Source: Stutzerimonas zhaodongensis
Lineage (GTDB): Bacteria > Pseudomonadota > Gammaproteobacteria > Pseudomonadales > Pseudomonadaceae
NCBI RefSeq assembly: GCF_003696365.1
Contig: NZ_RFFM01000001.1
Location: 1 to 64,000, forward strand
Direction of reading: 5' to 3'
DNA length: 64,000 bases
Part shown: positions 23,626 to 36,477 of the stretch, piece after piece
How the letters are laid out: every line of letters starts with the position of its first letter
How positions within the stretch are numbered: position 1 is the stretch's first letter
Notes under the pieces: generated by a model
Database searches by the model: none
What the model was told of the DNA's origin: nothing
What the model saw: the letters and a program-made list of their open reading frames with translations, nothing else
Position numbers and translations under genes: made by a program

Positions 23626-24162
23626 ATGATCAATACCCAGACGCTTGCTCGGCCCTATGCAAAGGCCGCTTTCGAATTCGCCAGTGCTGCTGGCCGGATT
23701 GATGCCTGGTCGGGCATGTTGAGCCTGGCTGCGGTCGCCGTTGACGTTCCCCAAGTTGCCGAACTGCTGAAGAACCCGCGTCTTACCAGCGAAAGCAAGG
23801 TCAAGACGCTGGTACAGCTATTCGGTAGCGACATCGATGAAGCGTTCCGAAACTTCGTCTCCACCCTGGGCGATAACGATCGCCTGGACGTGTTGCCGAT
23901 GATTCGGGAGCTGTTCGAGGAGCTCAAGGCTGAAGCTGAAAAGACACTCGACGTTGAAGTGCAGACAGCTTTTGAGCTGACTCCTGCGCAACTCCAAACT
24001 TTGGCTGCCGCCTTGTCGAAGCGGCTAGATCGTACCGTCAACCCCCAGCAGGTCGTGAACCCTGCGCTGATCGGCGGCGTTGTCATCCGCGCCGGCGATG
24101 TGGTTGTCGATGGTTCGGTCCGCGGCAAACTGAGCCAGTTGGCCGAATCGTTGAAATCCTGA
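23626..24162 (+). CDS. atpH: ATP synthase F1 subunit delta
   Basis: 178 aa, normal length. Joins the b-subunit stalk to the top of F1. It begins LARPYAKAAFEFA, the N-terminal helical signature, and ends with the conserved block NPALIGGVVIRAGDVVVDGSVRGKLSQL. It is followed 15 bases later by atpA. Confidence 0.96.
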   Translation: MINTQTLARPYAKAAFEFASAAGRIDAWSGMLSLAAVAVDVPQVAELLKNPRLTSESKVKTLVQLFGSDIDEAFRNFVSTLGDNDRLDVLPMIRELFEELKAEAEKTLDVEVQTAFELTPAQLQTLAAALSKRLDRTVNPQQVVNPALIGGVVIRAGDVVVDGSVRGKLSQLAESLKS

Positions 24163-24177
24163 TTTGAGGGTCGTGGC

Positions 24178-25722
<1,545 letters not shown>

Positions 25723-25728
25723 GCCGCA

Positions 25729-25750
25729 GCGAGAGCCGCAAGGCTCTCGC
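25729..25750 (+). other. Intercistronic hairpin atpA-atpG
   Basis: Perfect 9-bp stem GCGAGAGCC / GGCTCTCGC capped by the stable tetraloop GCAA. No T-run follows. It begins six bases after the atpA stop. Confidence 0.6.
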
Positions 25751-25772
25751 TTGCTAACCCGATAGGTGTCAA

Positions 25773-26636
25773 ATGGCAGGCGCAAAAGAGATTCGCAGCA
25801 AGATTGCGAGCATCAAAAGCACGCAGAAGATCACCAGCGCCATGGAAAAGGTGGCGGTCAGCAAGATGCGCAAGGCACAGATGCGTATGGCTGCCAGCCG
25901 TCCCTATGCGGAGCGGATCCAGCAGGTAATCGGCCATCTGGCCAATACCAACCCGGAGTACCGCCACCCGTTCATGGTGGAGCGTTCGGTCAAGCGCGTC
26001 GGCTACATCGTCGTGTCTTCCGATCGTGGCCTGTGCGGCGGCTTGAACACTAACCTGTTCAAGGTGCTGATCAAGAGCATGAAGGAATGGCACGACAGCA
26101 AGGTCGAAGCCGATCTGTGCGTGATCGGCAACAAGGGCGCGAGCTTCTTCCGCAGCTTCGGCGGCAATGTGGTCGCGGCAGTCAATGGGCTTGGCGAAGA
26201 GCCATCGATCAATGATCTGATCGGTAGCGTCAAGGTCATGCTGGATGCCTTCGATCAGGGCCGTCTGGACCGTCTTTACCTGGTGTCGAACAAGTTCATC
26301 AACACCATGACGCAGAAGCCTACCGTGGCGCAATTGCTACCGTTGGCCGCGAGTGACGATCAGACCGCGCCGAAAGGTCAATGGGATTACCTATACGAAC
26401 CCGACGCTCGCTTGTTGCTGGACGCGTTGCTGGTTCGCTACGTCGAGTCCCAGGTTTACCAGGCTGTGGTCGAGAACGGTGCAGCTGAACAAGCCGCCCG
26501 GATGATCGCCATGAAGAACGCAACCGACAATGCCGGTGAGCTGATCAGCGACTTGCAACTGGTCTATAACAAGGCCCGTCAGGCTGCGATCACCCAGGAA
26601 ATTTCGGAAATCGTCGGCGGCGCTGCCGCGGTTTAA
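25773..26636 (+). CDS. atpG: ATP synthase F1 subunit gamma
   Basis: 287 aa, typical length. Central rotor shaft of F1. N-terminal helix [35 protein letters not shown] and C-terminal helix ([40 protein letters not shown]) form the coiled coil; [16 protein letters not shown] is the conserved middle block. The ATG follows a GATAGGTG site. Confidence 0.97.
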   Translation: MAGAKEIRSKIASIKSTQKITSAMEKVAVSKMRKAQMRMAASRPYAERIQQVIGHLANTNPEYRHPFMVERSVKRVGYIVVSSDRGLCGGLNTNLFKVLIKSMKEWHDSKVEADLCVIGNKGASFFRSFGGNVVAAVNGLGEEPSINDLIGSVKVMLDAFDQGRLDRLYLVSNKFINTMTQKPTVAQLLPLAASDDQTAPKGQWDYLYEPDARLLLDALLVRYVESQVYQAVVENGAAEQAARMIAMKNATDNAGELISDLQLVYNKARQAAITQEISEIVGGAAAV

Positions 26637-28043
<1,407 letters not shown>

Positions 28044-28047
28044 CTGC

Positions 28048-28104
28048 GCGCCCGCTCGCGGGCGCCAATAAGCCCGGCCGGAGGCGTGTGCCAACAGCCG
28101 GGCT
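28048..28104 (+). other. Two intercistronic hairpins atpD-atpC
   Basis: First stem GCGCCCG / CGGGCGC with loop CTCG (28048-28065); second AGCCCGGC / GCCGGGCT enclosing 18 bases (28071-28104). No T-run follows either. They lie between the catalytic beta gene and epsilon, where a drop in expression is useful. Confidence 0.55.
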
Positions 28105-28122
28105 GATTACCGAGGCATATGT

Positions 28123-28551
28123 ATGGCTATGACAGTCCACTGCGACATCGTCAGTGCGGAAGAAGAGCTGTTCTCGGGGCTGGTAGAGATGGTTGTCGCT
28201 CATGGACACCTGGGCGACCTGGGTATCCTGCCGGGCCACGCCCCTCTGCTGACCGATCTCAAGCCCGGTCCGGTCCGTGTCATCAAGCAAGGCGGTGAGG
28301 AGGACATCTTCTACATTTCCGGCGGTTTCATTGAAATCCAGCCGAACATGGTGAAGGTGCTTGCCGATACCGCTACGCGCGCCAAGGATCTGGATGCAGC
28401 GGCCGCACAGGCTGCGGTTACAGCTGCTGAAAAAGCGCTGCATGAGAAAGGAGCAGAGTTCGATTACGGCTCCGCTGCTGCGCGTCTGGCCGAAGCTGCA
28501 GCGCAGCTGCGGACCATCGAGGCAATGCGCAAGAAGTACGGTCGCGGTTGA
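28123..28551 (+). CDS. atpC: ATP synthase F1 subunit epsilon
   Basis: 142 aa. Rotor-foot subunit that can inhibit ATPase activity. The N-terminal beta sandwich ([64 protein letters not shown]) is followed by a helical hairpin (residues 88-138). ATG 28123 lies seven bases from GAGG; a second ATG two codons later is possible. Last gene before the operon terminator. Confidence 0.96.
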   Translation: MAMTVHCDIVSAEEELFSGLVEMVVAHGHLGDLGILPGHAPLLTDLKPGPVRVIKQGGEEDIFYISGGFIEIQPNMVKVLADTATRAKDLDAAAAQAAVTAAEKALHEKGAEFDYGSAAARLAEAAAQLRTIEAMRKKYGRG

Positions 28552-28579
28552 TCCGCTAACGGTTTCATCGCTGATGAGT

Positions 28580-28614
28580 AAAAGGGTAGCCTTGGCTACC
28601 CTTTTCTTTTTTTT
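28580..28614 (+). terminator. Rho-independent terminator of the atp operon
   Basis: A 12-bp perfect stem AAAAGGGTAGCC / GGCTACCCTTTT with a two-base loop, followed by CTTTTTTTT. It starts 29 bases after the atpC stop and is the strongest terminator in the window. Confidence 0.95.
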
Positions 28615-28672
28615 GCGTTTGGCACAACGTCTCGCCTAGGCAACACAAAGCCAACTCTGTTCAGGACCCGTC

Positions 28673-30037
28673 ATGTCTCTCGATATCGTCATTCTCGCTG
28701 CTGGTCAGGGCACGCGTATGCGTTCCGCACTACCCAAGGTTCTCCACCCAGTTGCTGGAAAATCCATGCTTGGGCACGTCATCGATACGGCTCGCGAGCT
28801 AAAGCCGCAAGCCATACACGTAGTGATTGGTCATGGTGCGGAGCGAGTTCGTGAACGGCTGTCGGCGGATGATCTGAATTTCGTGGTGCAAGCCGAGCAG
28901 TTGGGGACCGGGCATGCGGTTGCGCAGGCGCTCCCGTCAATTACCGCGGAGCGAGTGCTGATCCTTTATGGCGACGTTCCGCTGATCGAACTGGCGACAC
29001 TCGAGCGACTCCTGCAAAGGGTCAGCGTTGATCAGCTAGCGCTTCTGACCGTGAAGCTAACCGATCCGACCGGCTATGGCCGCATCGTACGTGATGAGCA
29101 GGGCGTGGTTCAGGCGATCATCGAACACAAGGATGCTACGCCCGAGCAAAGGCTCATAGCGGAAGGCAATACTGGCATTCTGGCCGTTCCAGGTGCGCGG
29201 CTGGGCGACTGGCTGGGCCGGCTGTCCAACAGCAATGCGCAGGGTGAGTATTACCTGACCGACGTGATCGCCATGGCCGTGTCCGACGGTCTGGTGGTCG
29301 CGACCGAACTACCGTTGCATGCAATGGAAGTGCAGGGCGCGAATGATCGGATTCAGCTGTCCGAGCTTGAGCGTCACTATCAGCAGCGCGCCGCCCATCG
29401 TCTTATGGCCCAGGGTGTCACGCTGCGCGATCCCGCTCGCTTCGACCTTCGCGGCGAGGTTACCGTGGGACGTGACGTGCTGATCGACGTGAACGTGATC
29501 CTTGAAGGGAAAGTCGTGATCGAGGATGGCGTCGAGATCGGCCCCAACTGCGTCATCATTAACAGCACCCTCCGCCGCGGCGCGGTGGTCAAAGCCAATA
29601 GCCATCTGGATGGGGCAGAGCTGGGTGAGGGCGCTGATTGCGGGCCGTTTGCGCGTCTGCGCCCCGGTGCCCTGCTGGGGGAAAAAGCACATGTCGGCAA
29701 TTTCGTCGAGGTGAAGAATACGCGGATGGGTGAGGGGGCCAAGGCTGGTCATCTGGCGTATTTAGGCGACGCGGAAATTGGTGCGCGGACCAATATCGGT
29801 GCCGGCACCATCACCTGCAATTACGACGGCGCCAACAAGTCTCGTACGGTCATGGGTGAAGATGTGTTCATTGGCTCCAACAGTTCGCTCGTCGCGCCGG
29901 TCTCGCTGGGCGATGGAGCGACAACCGGAGCGGGTTCAGTGATCACGGCAGACGTCCCGGCCGGTACTCTGGCCTTGGGGCGTGCACGGCAGGCGTTGAT
30001 CCAGGGTTGGCAGCGGCCGCAAAAAAGGCCCAAGTAG
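28673..30037 (+). CDS. glmU: Bifunctional UDP-N-acetylglucosamine pyrophosphorylase / glucosamine-1-phosphate N-acetyltransferase
   Basis: 454 aa. Makes UDP-GlcNAc for peptidoglycan and LPS in two steps. The N-terminal nucleotidyltransferase motif [23 protein letters not shown] is at residues 8-30, and the C-terminal left-handed beta helix has hexapeptide repeats and the acetyltransferase block [28 protein letters not shown]. The length is standard. It has its own upstream space after the atp terminator. The partner enzyme glmS is at 33156, separated by two other genes. Confidence 0.97.
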   Translation: MSLDIVILAAGQGTRMRSALPKVLHPVAGKSMLGHVIDTARELKPQAIHVVIGHGAERVRERLSADDLNFVVQAEQLGTGHAVAQALPSITAERVLILYGDVPLIELATLERLLQRVSVDQLALLTVKLTDPTGYGRIVRDEQGVVQAIIEHKDATPEQRLIAEGNTGILAVPGARLGDWLGRLSNSNAQGEYYLTDVIAMAVSDGLVVATELPLHAMEVQGANDRIQLSELERHYQQRAAHRLMAQGVTLRDPARFDLRGEVTVGRDVLIDVNVILEGKVVIEDGVEIGPNCVIINSTLRRGAVVKANSHLDGAELGEGADCGPFARLRPGALLGEKAHVGNFVEVKNTRMGEGAKAGHLAYLGDAEIGARTNIGAGTITCNYDGANKSRTVMGEDVFIGSNSSLVAPVSLGDGATTGAGSVITADVPAGTLALGRARQALIQGWQRPQKRPK

Positions 30038-30072
30038 AAATGCTTTGGGAGCGTCCGACCCTCACTCGGTAA

Positions 30073-30090
30073 GCCGCCTGCTCAGGCGGC
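30073..30090 (+). other. Hairpin between glmU and the chemoreceptor gene
   Basis: Perfect 8-bp stem GCCGCCTG / CAGGCGGC with a two-base spacer. No T-run follows, so it may be a weak or Rho-assisted terminator or a processing site. Confidence 0.45.
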
Positions 30091-30147
30091 GTTCAAGAGA
30101 TCCTATCTTCCGCCGATCTACAGGGCATACCGAAGAAGGACGCGACC

Positions 30148-32295
30148 ATGCCCGCCGTAATCCGTCTATCCATCCAGTGGAAACTCACTCTACTGGCTGG
30201 CCTCTGCCTGCTTTTGATCGTCTGCCTGCTGATTGGAGCCTCGCTCTTTCAGTCTCGTCAGACTGTTGCCCTCGTCAGCGCTTCCAGCGGAAAGATGCTT
30301 GAAGCGTCCGCCCGCGAGAATCTGCACGCGCTTGGTCAGGCTCAAGCCCTGCGCATCGAGCGTCAGTTCAATGATGCCTACCAGTACGGTCTGGGCTTCA
30401 CTCGTCAGGTGCTGTCGCTGCGTGAGCAGGCGATCGAGCGGATGTATAACGCCTTCGAACTGCGTGAGGACCTGCATCGCCAGGCCAAAAACGCACTGCA
30501 GGCAAATCCGGACCTGATCGGCCTCTATGTCGTGTTCGAAACGGATGCCTTGGACGACAAGGACGGCATGTTCGTCGGCAATTCAGAAATGGGCGGCAAC
30601 GACACGGGTAGATTTTCTCTGTACTGGTCTCAGCGAACCCCGGGACAGCTGAGCGCAGAGATCATGGACGAGGAAGATCTTGCCGATGCCACGCCGGGCA
30701 TCAGCGGTGCGCCGTACAACGCCTGGTACAGCTGCCCCCTTAACGGCGCGAAGGTCTGTCTCCTCGATCCCTATTTCGATGAGGTTGAAGGCCGCCCATT
30801 GCTGATGACCAGCGTTGCATTCCCGCTGATTGAGAATGGGAAGGTCATAGGAGTGGTTGGGGTCGACATCAGCCTGGCGTCGCTCCAGCAACTTAGCGAG
30901 CAGGCTCACCATGAGCTGTATCAGGGCGAGGGCCACTTGAGCGTCATCAGTCCTGCCAGGCTGCTGGGTGGTTACAGCCGTGATGCAGGGTTGCTGGGCA
31001 AGCCGCTGGGGGCTGCATTCGGCTCGGAGACCGACGCGATCAGTCGCGCCGTTGCCGCAGGACAGAAAGTGATGCTCGAAGACGGCGACATGCTCCGTGT
31101 TCTGCAGCCGGTGCGGGCGATCCCCGACCTTGCACCATGGGCGATCCTGCTTGAAGTACCACGGCAGGTGCTGCTCGCGCCTGCGTTACGCCTCGAACAG
31201 GAGCTTCAGGATCAAAGTCACAAGGACAGCATGATTGCTCTGGCCCTCGGGCTTGCAGCGGTTCTGGGGGGGTTGGCGCTGATGTGGCTGACGGCACGTG
31301 GCGTCACCCGGCCAATCGAAGGCGTTGCGGCAATGCTCAAGGATATCGCCAGCGGCGAAGGCGATCTCACTCGTCGCCTGGACTATTCTCGTGATGATGA
31401 ACTGGGAGCGCTGGCCGGCTGGTTCAATCGCTTCCTGGACAAGCTTCAGCCCACCATCGCCGATGTCAAACGCTCGGTGCAGGACGCGCGTAGCAGCGCT
31501 GATCAGTCGGCCGCGATCGCCAGTCAGACCAGCGCCGGCATGCAGCAGCAGTTCCGCGAAGTCGACCAGGTCGCCACGGCTTCACAGGAAATGAGCGCAA
31601 CCGCGCAGGATGTGGCACGCAATGCAGCACAAGCCGCTGAAGCGGCACGCGACGTGGATCAGGCGACGCACGAAGGGCTGACCATTATCGATCAGACCAC
31701 CCGTAGCATCGGCAGCCTCGCCAGTGAGCTGAATCAGGCCATGACGCAGGTCGAAAGCCTGGCTGACAGCAGCATGCAGATCGGATCGGTTCTGGAGGTG
31801 ATCCGCGGGATAGCCGAACAGACCAATCTACTAGCGCTCAACGCCGCTATCGAGGCCGCGCGCGCCGGGGAGGCTGGGCGTGGTTTTGCGGTGGTTGCCG
31901 ATGAGGTACGAGGTTTGGCGCGACGTACGCAGGAGTCCATCGAGGAAATTCGCCAGGTCATCGAACGGCTGCAGAACGAGACCCGCGATGTGGTGACGGC
32001 GATGCAAGGCAGCCGCGACCAGGCCCAAGGCAGCGTCGATCAAGTGGGGAATGCTGTCGCGGCCCTGCAAAGAATTGGTGATGCGGTTGCGGTGATATCC
32101 GACATGAACCTTCAGATAGCCAGCGCGGCCGAGGAGCAGAGCGCCGTTGCCGAGGAGATCAACCGCAACGTCGCCGGCATTCGTGACGTGACCGAATCGC
32201 TATCCGGTCAGGCAGAGGAATCAGCCAGGGTCAGCCAGTCACTCAATCAGCTCGCTAATCATCAGCAGGACCTGATGGGCTATTTCCGCGTCTGA
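30148..32295 (+). CDS. Methyl-accepting chemotaxis protein with periplasmic sensor (Cache-like) domain
   Basis: 715 aa. Order: membrane helix at residues 13-34, a large periplasmic domain (about 35-350) with dCache-like sequence ([16 protein letters not shown]), second membrane helix near 357-380, HAMP domain beginning [10 protein letters not shown], then a long cytoplasmic signalling helix whose tip carries [37 protein letters not shown]. There is no C-terminal CheR-binding pentapeptide (it ends DLMGYFRV). GAAGGA precedes the ATG. The ligand cannot be told from sequence. It separates glmU from glmR and glmS, which are more usually close together. Confidence 0.93.
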   Translation: MPAVIRLSIQWKLTLLAGLCLLLIVCLLIGASLFQSRQTVALVSASSGKMLEASARENLHALGQAQALRIERQFNDAYQYGLGFTRQVLSLREQAIERMYNAFELREDLHRQAKNALQANPDLIGLYVVFETDALDDKDGMFVGNSEMGGNDTGRFSLYWSQRTPGQLSAEIMDEEDLADATPGISGAPYNAWYSCPLNGAKVCLLDPYFDEVEGRPLLMTSVAFPLIENGKVIGVVGVDISLASLQQLSEQAHHELYQGEGHLSVISPARLLGGYSRDAGLLGKPLGAAFGSETDAISRAVAAGQKVMLEDGDMLRVLQPVRAIPDLAPWAILLEVPRQVLLAPALRLEQELQDQSHKDSMIALALGLAAVLGGLALMWLTARGVTRPIEGVAAMLKDIASGEGDLTRRLDYSRDDELGALAGWFNRFLDKLQPTIADVKRSVQDARSSADQSAAIASQTSAGMQQQFREVDQVATASQEMSATAQDVARNAAQAAEAARDVDQATHEGLTIIDQTTRSIGSLASELNQAMTQVESLADSSMQIGSVLEVIRGIAEQTNLLALNAAIEAARAGEAGRGFAVVADEVRGLARRTQESIEEIRQVIERLQNETRDVVTAMQGSRDQAQGSVDQVGNAVAALQRIGDAVAVISDMNLQIASAAEEQSAVAEEINRNVAGIRDVTESLSGQAEESARVSQSLNQLANHQQDLMGYFRV

Positions 32296-32308
32296 CATAG
32301 ATCAGGAG

Positions 32309-32363
32309 TTGACTGCCGCGAGCGATTAGGTTTTGATTCGCGAACTTTACTTTCGAATCGAAA
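32309..32363 (+). promoter_or_regulatory. Promoter and DeoR-type operator upstream of the regulator gene
   Basis: TTGACT (32309-32314), 17 bases, TTTGAT (32332-32337) is a plausible promoter. It is followed by TTTCGAATCGAAA (32351-32363), palindromic apart from its central base, and overlapped by TTTTGATTCGCGAA at 32331-32344. TTCG/CGAA half-sites are typical of DeoR-family operators, and the site lies 7 bases before the ATG. Autoregulation is inferred. Confidence 0.5.
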
Positions 32364-32370
32364 CTTAAGA

Positions 32371-33153
32371 ATGTCGAAACGCAACACACCGCAGCGTCGT
32401 CATGCCATTCTTTCCTTGCTCAGCGAGCAAGGAGAGGTGAGCGTGGACGAATTGTCGAAGCGTTTCGAAACCTCTGAAGTCACCATCCGCAAGGATCTTG
32501 CCGCGCTCGAAAAAAACGGCTTGTTATTGCGACGTTATGGCGGGGCGGTCCCTCTTCCACAAGAATTGATCGGCGACGGCGTGCAACCTGTCTCCCCTTG
32601 GAAGCAAGCGATCGCGGGAGCGGCGGTTGGCTGCATTCGCGAGCACGCCCGCATCATCATCGACAGCGGCACCACAACTGCGGCCATGATTCCTCAACTC
32701 GGTCATAAGCACGGACTGCTCGTGATGACCAATTCGCTGGGTGTGGTCAATGCGCTGCGTGAGTTGGAGCATGAGCCTACGCTGCTGATGACGGGTGGAA
32801 CCTGGGATCCTCACTCCGAGTCCTTTCAAGGGCAGGTGGCCGAGCAGGTGCTTCGCTCCTATGATTTCGACCAATTGTTCATAGGCGCTGACGGCATCGA
32901 CCTTCAGCGTGGCACCACCACCTTCAACGAGCTGCTTGGCCTGTCGCGCGTCATGGCTGAAGTCGCACGGGAAGTCATCGTGCTCGCGGAGTCCGACAAG
33001 ATCGGTCGGCGAATACCCAACCTGGAGTTGCCCTGGGGCGACATCCATACCCTTATTACGGACGACCGGCTTACCGCCGAGGCGCGTTCCAGCATTCAGG
33101 CCCGCGGGATCAAGCTGATCTGCGCGGCCGTCGAAAACCATCAGGAGATCTAG
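32371..33153 (+). CDS. glmR: DeoR-family transcriptional regulator next to glmS (GlmR type)
   Basis: 260 aa. N-terminal DeoR HTH at residues 7-60 ([35 protein letters not shown]) and C-terminal sugar-phosphate isomerase-like sensor ([34 protein letters not shown]). A regulator in this position is called GlmR in P. aeruginosa; the likely ligand is an amino-sugar phosphate, which is inference. It precedes glmS by two bases, so the two are cotranscribed and GlmR probably controls glmS and itself through the operator at 32331-32363. The ribosome site is poor. Confidence 0.85.
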   Translation: MSKRNTPQRRHAILSLLSEQGEVSVDELSKRFETSEVTIRKDLAALEKNGLLLRRYGGAVPLPQELIGDGVQPVSPWKQAIAGAAVGCIREHARIIIDSGTTTAAMIPQLGHKHGLLVMTNSLGVVNALRELEHEPTLLMTGGTWDPHSESFQGQVAEQVLRSYDFDQLFIGADGIDLQRGTTTFNELLGLSRVMAEVAREVIVLAESDKIGRRIPNLELPWGDIHTLITDDRLTAEARSSIQARGIKLICAAVENHQEI

Positions 33154-33155
33154 AC

Positions 33156-35006
33156 ATGTGTGGCATCGTTGGCGGCGTCGCTGAACGCAACATCACCGCA
33201 ATCCTGATCGAGGGGCTCAAGCGTCTCGAATACCGTGGGTATGACAGCGCAGGCTTCGCCGTGATTGACGATGACGGCGTTCTCCAACGGCTGCGCAGGG
33301 TCGGCAAGGTAGCCGAGCTGGATCAGGCCCAACAGCAGGAGCCGTTGGCCGGGCGGCTGGGCATTGCCCATACGCGCTGGGCGACTCACGGTGCGCCCAG
33401 CGAGCGCAACGCGCATCCGCACTTTTCAGGTGGTGAGCTCGCCGTTGTGCATAACGGCATCATCGAGAATCACGAAGCCCTGCGTCATCAGCTCAAAGGC
33501 CTTGGCTATGTATTCACCTCCGAGACCGACACTGAAGTCATCGTCCACCTGTTGGACCATAAACTGAAGATGTTCGGCGATCTGGCCGATGCACTGAAGG
33601 CTGCGGTCAAGGAGTTGCACGGTGCCTACGGCTTATCGGTGATCAACGCTGCACAGCCGGACCGCCTCCTGGCTGCACGTAGCGGCAGCCCGTTGGTGAT
33701 CGGCCTGGGTCTTGGCGAAAATTTCCTCGCTTCCGATCAACTGGCGTTGCGCCAAGTCACTGACCGTTTCATGTACCTGGAGGAGGGTGACATCGCCGAG
33801 ATCCGCCGCGACAGCGTGCAGATCTGGGACGCGGCCGGTCAGTTGGTTGAGCGCGAGACGGCGCAGTACCACGAGGGCGCCGAGGCCGCCGACAAAGGCG
33901 AATATCGCCACTTCATGCTCAAGGAAATTCACGAACAGCCCAAGGTCGTGCAGCGCACTCTCGAAGGCCGACTCGGTGATCGTCAGGTGCTGGTGCAAGC
34001 GTTCGGTCCCCAGGCAGCCGAGTTGTTTGCCAAGGTCCGCAACGTCCAGATAGTTGCCTGCGGTACCAGTTATCACGCCGGTATGGTCGCCCGTTACTGG
34101 TTGGAAGAGCTGGCCGGCATTCCTTGTCAGGTAGAAGTTGCCAGCGAGTTTCGCTACCGCAAGGTGGTGGTGCAGCCAGACACCCTGTTCGTCACGATTT
34201 CCCAGTCCGGCGAGACCGCCGATTCCCTAGCAGCGCTACGCAATGCCAAGGCGCGCACCGAAGGAGAGGGGCGCTATCTGGCGAGCCTGGCGATCTGCAA
34301 CGTCGGGATCAGCTCGCTGGTGCGTGAATCCGATCTGACCTTGCTGACCCAGGCTGGTCCGGAGATTGGCGTGGCATCGACCAAGGCCTTCACCACGCAG
34401 CTGGTGGGCCTGCTGCTGCTGACGCTATCGTTAGGACAGGTTCGCGGCACGCTTTCCTCCGCGCTGGAGGCTGAACTGGTCGACGAATTGCGACGCCTGC
34501 CGACCCGGCTAGGGGAAGCGCTGGCAATGGATGCGACGGTCGAAAAAATATCCGAGCACTTCGCTGAAAAGCACCACACGTTGTTTCTCGGGCGCGGTGC
34601 GCAGTATCCGGTCGCGATGGAGGGTGCGCTCAAGCTCAAGGAAATTTCCTACATCCATGCGGAGGCCTACCCGGCAGGCGAGTTGAAGCATGGTCCGCTG
34701 GCCCTCGTCGATGCCGATATGCCGGTGGTTACGGTCGCGCCGAACAACGAACTGCTGGAGAAGCTGAAATCCAATTTGCAGGAAGTGCGAGCCCGTGGCG
34801 GCGAGCTGATCGTATTCGCCGATCGGGAAGCAGGCATCGAGGATGGTGAGGGCACCTTTATCGTCAGCATGCCGCATATCCATGATGTGCTTGCCCCGAT
34901 TCTCTACACACTGCCTTTGCAGCTCCTGTCGTATTACGTAGCGGTTCTGCGTGGAACTGACGTCGATCAGCCGCGCAATCTGGCCAAGTCGGTAACCGTG
35001 GAGTGA
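33156..35006 (+). CDS. glmS: Glutamine-fructose-6-phosphate aminotransferase (isomerizing)
   Basis: 616 aa. Commits fructose-6-phosphate to amino-sugar synthesis. Cys2 (after Met removal) is the N-terminal nucleophile of the glutaminase ([11 protein letters not shown]), with HTRWATHG later in that domain; two SIS domains follow ([42 protein letters not shown]) and the C-terminal [11 protein letters not shown] is conserved. The upstream gap is two bases, so no glmS ribozyme is present. The stop overlaps the next gene. Confidence 0.97.
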   Translation: MCGIVGGVAERNITAILIEGLKRLEYRGYDSAGFAVIDDDGVLQRLRRVGKVAELDQAQQQEPLAGRLGIAHTRWATHGAPSERNAHPHFSGGELAVVHNGIIENHEALRHQLKGLGYVFTSETDTEVIVHLLDHKLKMFGDLADALKAAVKELHGAYGLSVINAAQPDRLLAARSGSPLVIGLGLGENFLASDQLALRQVTDRFMYLEEGDIAEIRRDSVQIWDAAGQLVERETAQYHEGAEAADKGEYRHFMLKEIHEQPKVVQRTLEGRLGDRQVLVQAFGPQAAELFAKVRNVQIVACGTSYHAGMVARYWLEELAGIPCQVEVASEFRYRKVVVQPDTLFVTISQSGETADSLAALRNAKARTEGEGRYLASLAICNVGISSLVRESDLTLLTQAGPEIGVASTKAFTTQLVGLLLLTLSLGQVRGTLSSALEAELVDELRRLPTRLGEALAMDATVEKISEHFAEKHHTLFLGRGAQYPVAMEGALKLKEISYIHAEAYPAGELKHGPLALVDADMPVVTVAPNNELLEKLKSNLQEVRARGGELIVFADREAGIEDGEGTFIVSMPHIHDVLAPILYTLPLQLLSYYVAVLRGTDVDQPRNLAKSVTVE

Positions 35007-35860
35007 GCCTCTTCGGAGGCTGGTTGCGTACCTGCGCCACCATGCTCGGCGCTTTGCTGCTGGGCGCCGCGAATGCCGGCCATGCCGAGCCCGTGCCATT
35101 GGACGGCACCGAGCAGTGGATGATGAAAAGCGCCGAGGGCCGGGAATATCGAGTCATGGTCAGCCTGCCGGAGGGCGAGGTGCCCTATACCGGCGGCCAT
35201 CGAGTGATCTACCTGCTCGATGCCAATGCCTATTTCCCGGCCTTTCATGCAGCCAAGCGCGCCCAGGAGCGGATGCAATCGACGATCCTCGTGGGCATCG
35301 GCTACCCGAGCGATACTCCCTTGGACTTCGAGCGCCGCGCGTTCGATTTGACGCCACCGCAACTCGCCGAGCGCAATGACCCGCCACAAGGCGGTCAAGA
35401 CCTCTTGCTCGATTTCATCGAGAAACGCCTGATGCCTCAAGTCGACCAGCGCTTCGAGGTCGATCAGGACCAGCGCAGCCTGGTGGGCCACTCGTTTGGC
35501 GGGATGTTCAGCCTTTACGCACTGTTCACTCGGCCAACGATGTTTCAGCACGTGGTGGCGATAAGTCCGAGCCTTTGGTGGCGTGACCGCTTTCTGCTGG
35601 AGCATGAACGGGCCTTCAGCCAACAGGCTCAGGAAGGGAAACTGGATCTGGTCCACAAGAGCCTGACGATGTGGGTCGGCGACCGCGAGATGCCTCAGGC
35701 AATCCATGACACGCGCGCGCTGCAGCTGCGGCTGCAGGATCTTTCGCAATATGGATTGCGCACGGACTTCCAGGTCGTGGCAGGGGAAGACCACATGTCG
35801 GTGCCGTTTCGTGTGGTCAATCAGGTGCTGGACGAGTTGACCAGTACGCGTCGCTACTGA
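35003..35860 (+). CDS. Secreted alpha/beta-hydrolase (esterase D / IroE-like)
   Basis: 285 aa. N-terminal signal peptide (residues 1-28, hydrophobic [14 protein letters not shown], cut before EPVPLDG). The nucleophile elbow is GHSFGG near residue 165, and the C-terminal His is in GEDHMSVP. Similar to the putative esterases that hydrolyse trilactone siderophores or S-acyl groups; the substrate is unknown. GTG 35003 overlaps the glmS stop (GTGA), suggesting coupling; an internal ATG at 35042 would shorten but not abolish the signal peptide. It converges with bphO. Confidence 0.8.
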   Translation: MSLFGGWLRTCATMLGALLLGAANAGHAEPVPLDGTEQWMMKSAEGREYRVMVSLPEGEVPYTGGHRVIYLLDANAYFPAFHAAKRAQERMQSTILVGIGYPSDTPLDFERRAFDLTPPQLAERNDPPQGGQDLLLDFIEKRLMPQVDQRFEVDQDQRSLVGHSFGGMFSLYALFTRPTMFQHVVAISPSLWWRDRFLLEHERAFSQQAQEGKLDLVHKSLTMWVGDREMPQAIHDTRALQLRLQDLSQYGLRTDFQVVAGEDHMSVPFRVVNQVLDELTSTRRY

Positions 35861-35931
35861 GCGAATGACCCCGCAGGCTTCAGATAGTGACCAGGGCCGC
35901 TTCGCAGCACGCCTGCCCTCGCTTCAGGCGG

Positions 35932-36477
35932 TCAGTGGCCTGCCGCAGCCGCGACGAACAGATCGAAACAGTCGCTCGCTCCGGCTAGCAGTTCCTGCCA
36001 TGGCTGGAGCCGAGCGCTTTGTTCGAACTCCTCAAGAAAACCCGGCCAGGACGGGCTGGTATCCGTGTGTGCCAGGTAGTTCAGTGGTGCCGCTGGGTTG
36101 GCTGCAGCTACCCGCCTGGCGAGCAGGCGGCCTCCCAGTCGCGATCCTTCCAGGACGTAGCACGCGCCCAGGCACCAACCCGGTGTAGGTTCGACGACAA
36201 GCGGCGCGGGCAGAGCAATGCGGTTCTCACCCAGTTCATGAAGATCCGCCATGAGTGCGTGGCGTCGCTGACGGTTGGCCCAGTCGTGGATCAGCCTGTC
36301 GATGCCGGCCGCTTCCAGGGCAACTTCCAGCGGGTGGACCACCTGTAGATGCGCCCCGAGAAATGCGCGGTAGCCCTTGATACTTTCGAGGTCGAAAGAG
36401 GAAAAGGCGACGTCCACTCGTTCATGTTGGCCAGCCGTGGCGGCTTTCAGCCTCTGACGTAGGGAATCGTGCGTCAA
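35932..36477 (-). CDS. bphO: Heme oxygenase of the bacteriophytochrome cluster (BphO)
   Basis: 181 aa. Cleaves heme to biliverdin, the chromophore of BphP (39443). The N-terminal RLKAATAGQHERVD contains the proximal heme ligand His18; the distal helix glycines are in YVLEGSRLGG. The start is TTG 36477, overlapping the stop of the kinase gene by four bases; no ATG or GTG is available nearby. A weak start may keep the enzyme low. Last gene of the minus-strand cluster. Confidence 0.88.
   Translation of the reverse strand: MTHDSLRQRLKAATAGQHERVDVAFSSFDLESIKGYRAFLGAHLQVVHPLEVALEAAGIDRLIHDWANRQRRHALMADLHELGENRIALPAPLVVEPTPGWCLGACYVLEGSRLGGRLLARRVAAANPAAPLNYLAHTDTSPSWPGFLEEFEQSARLQPWQELLAGASDCFDLFVAAAAGH

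Noticed and set aside
33131-33156. glmS ribozyme or leader
   Set aside because: Only two bases separate the regulator stop and the glmS start, so there is no room.
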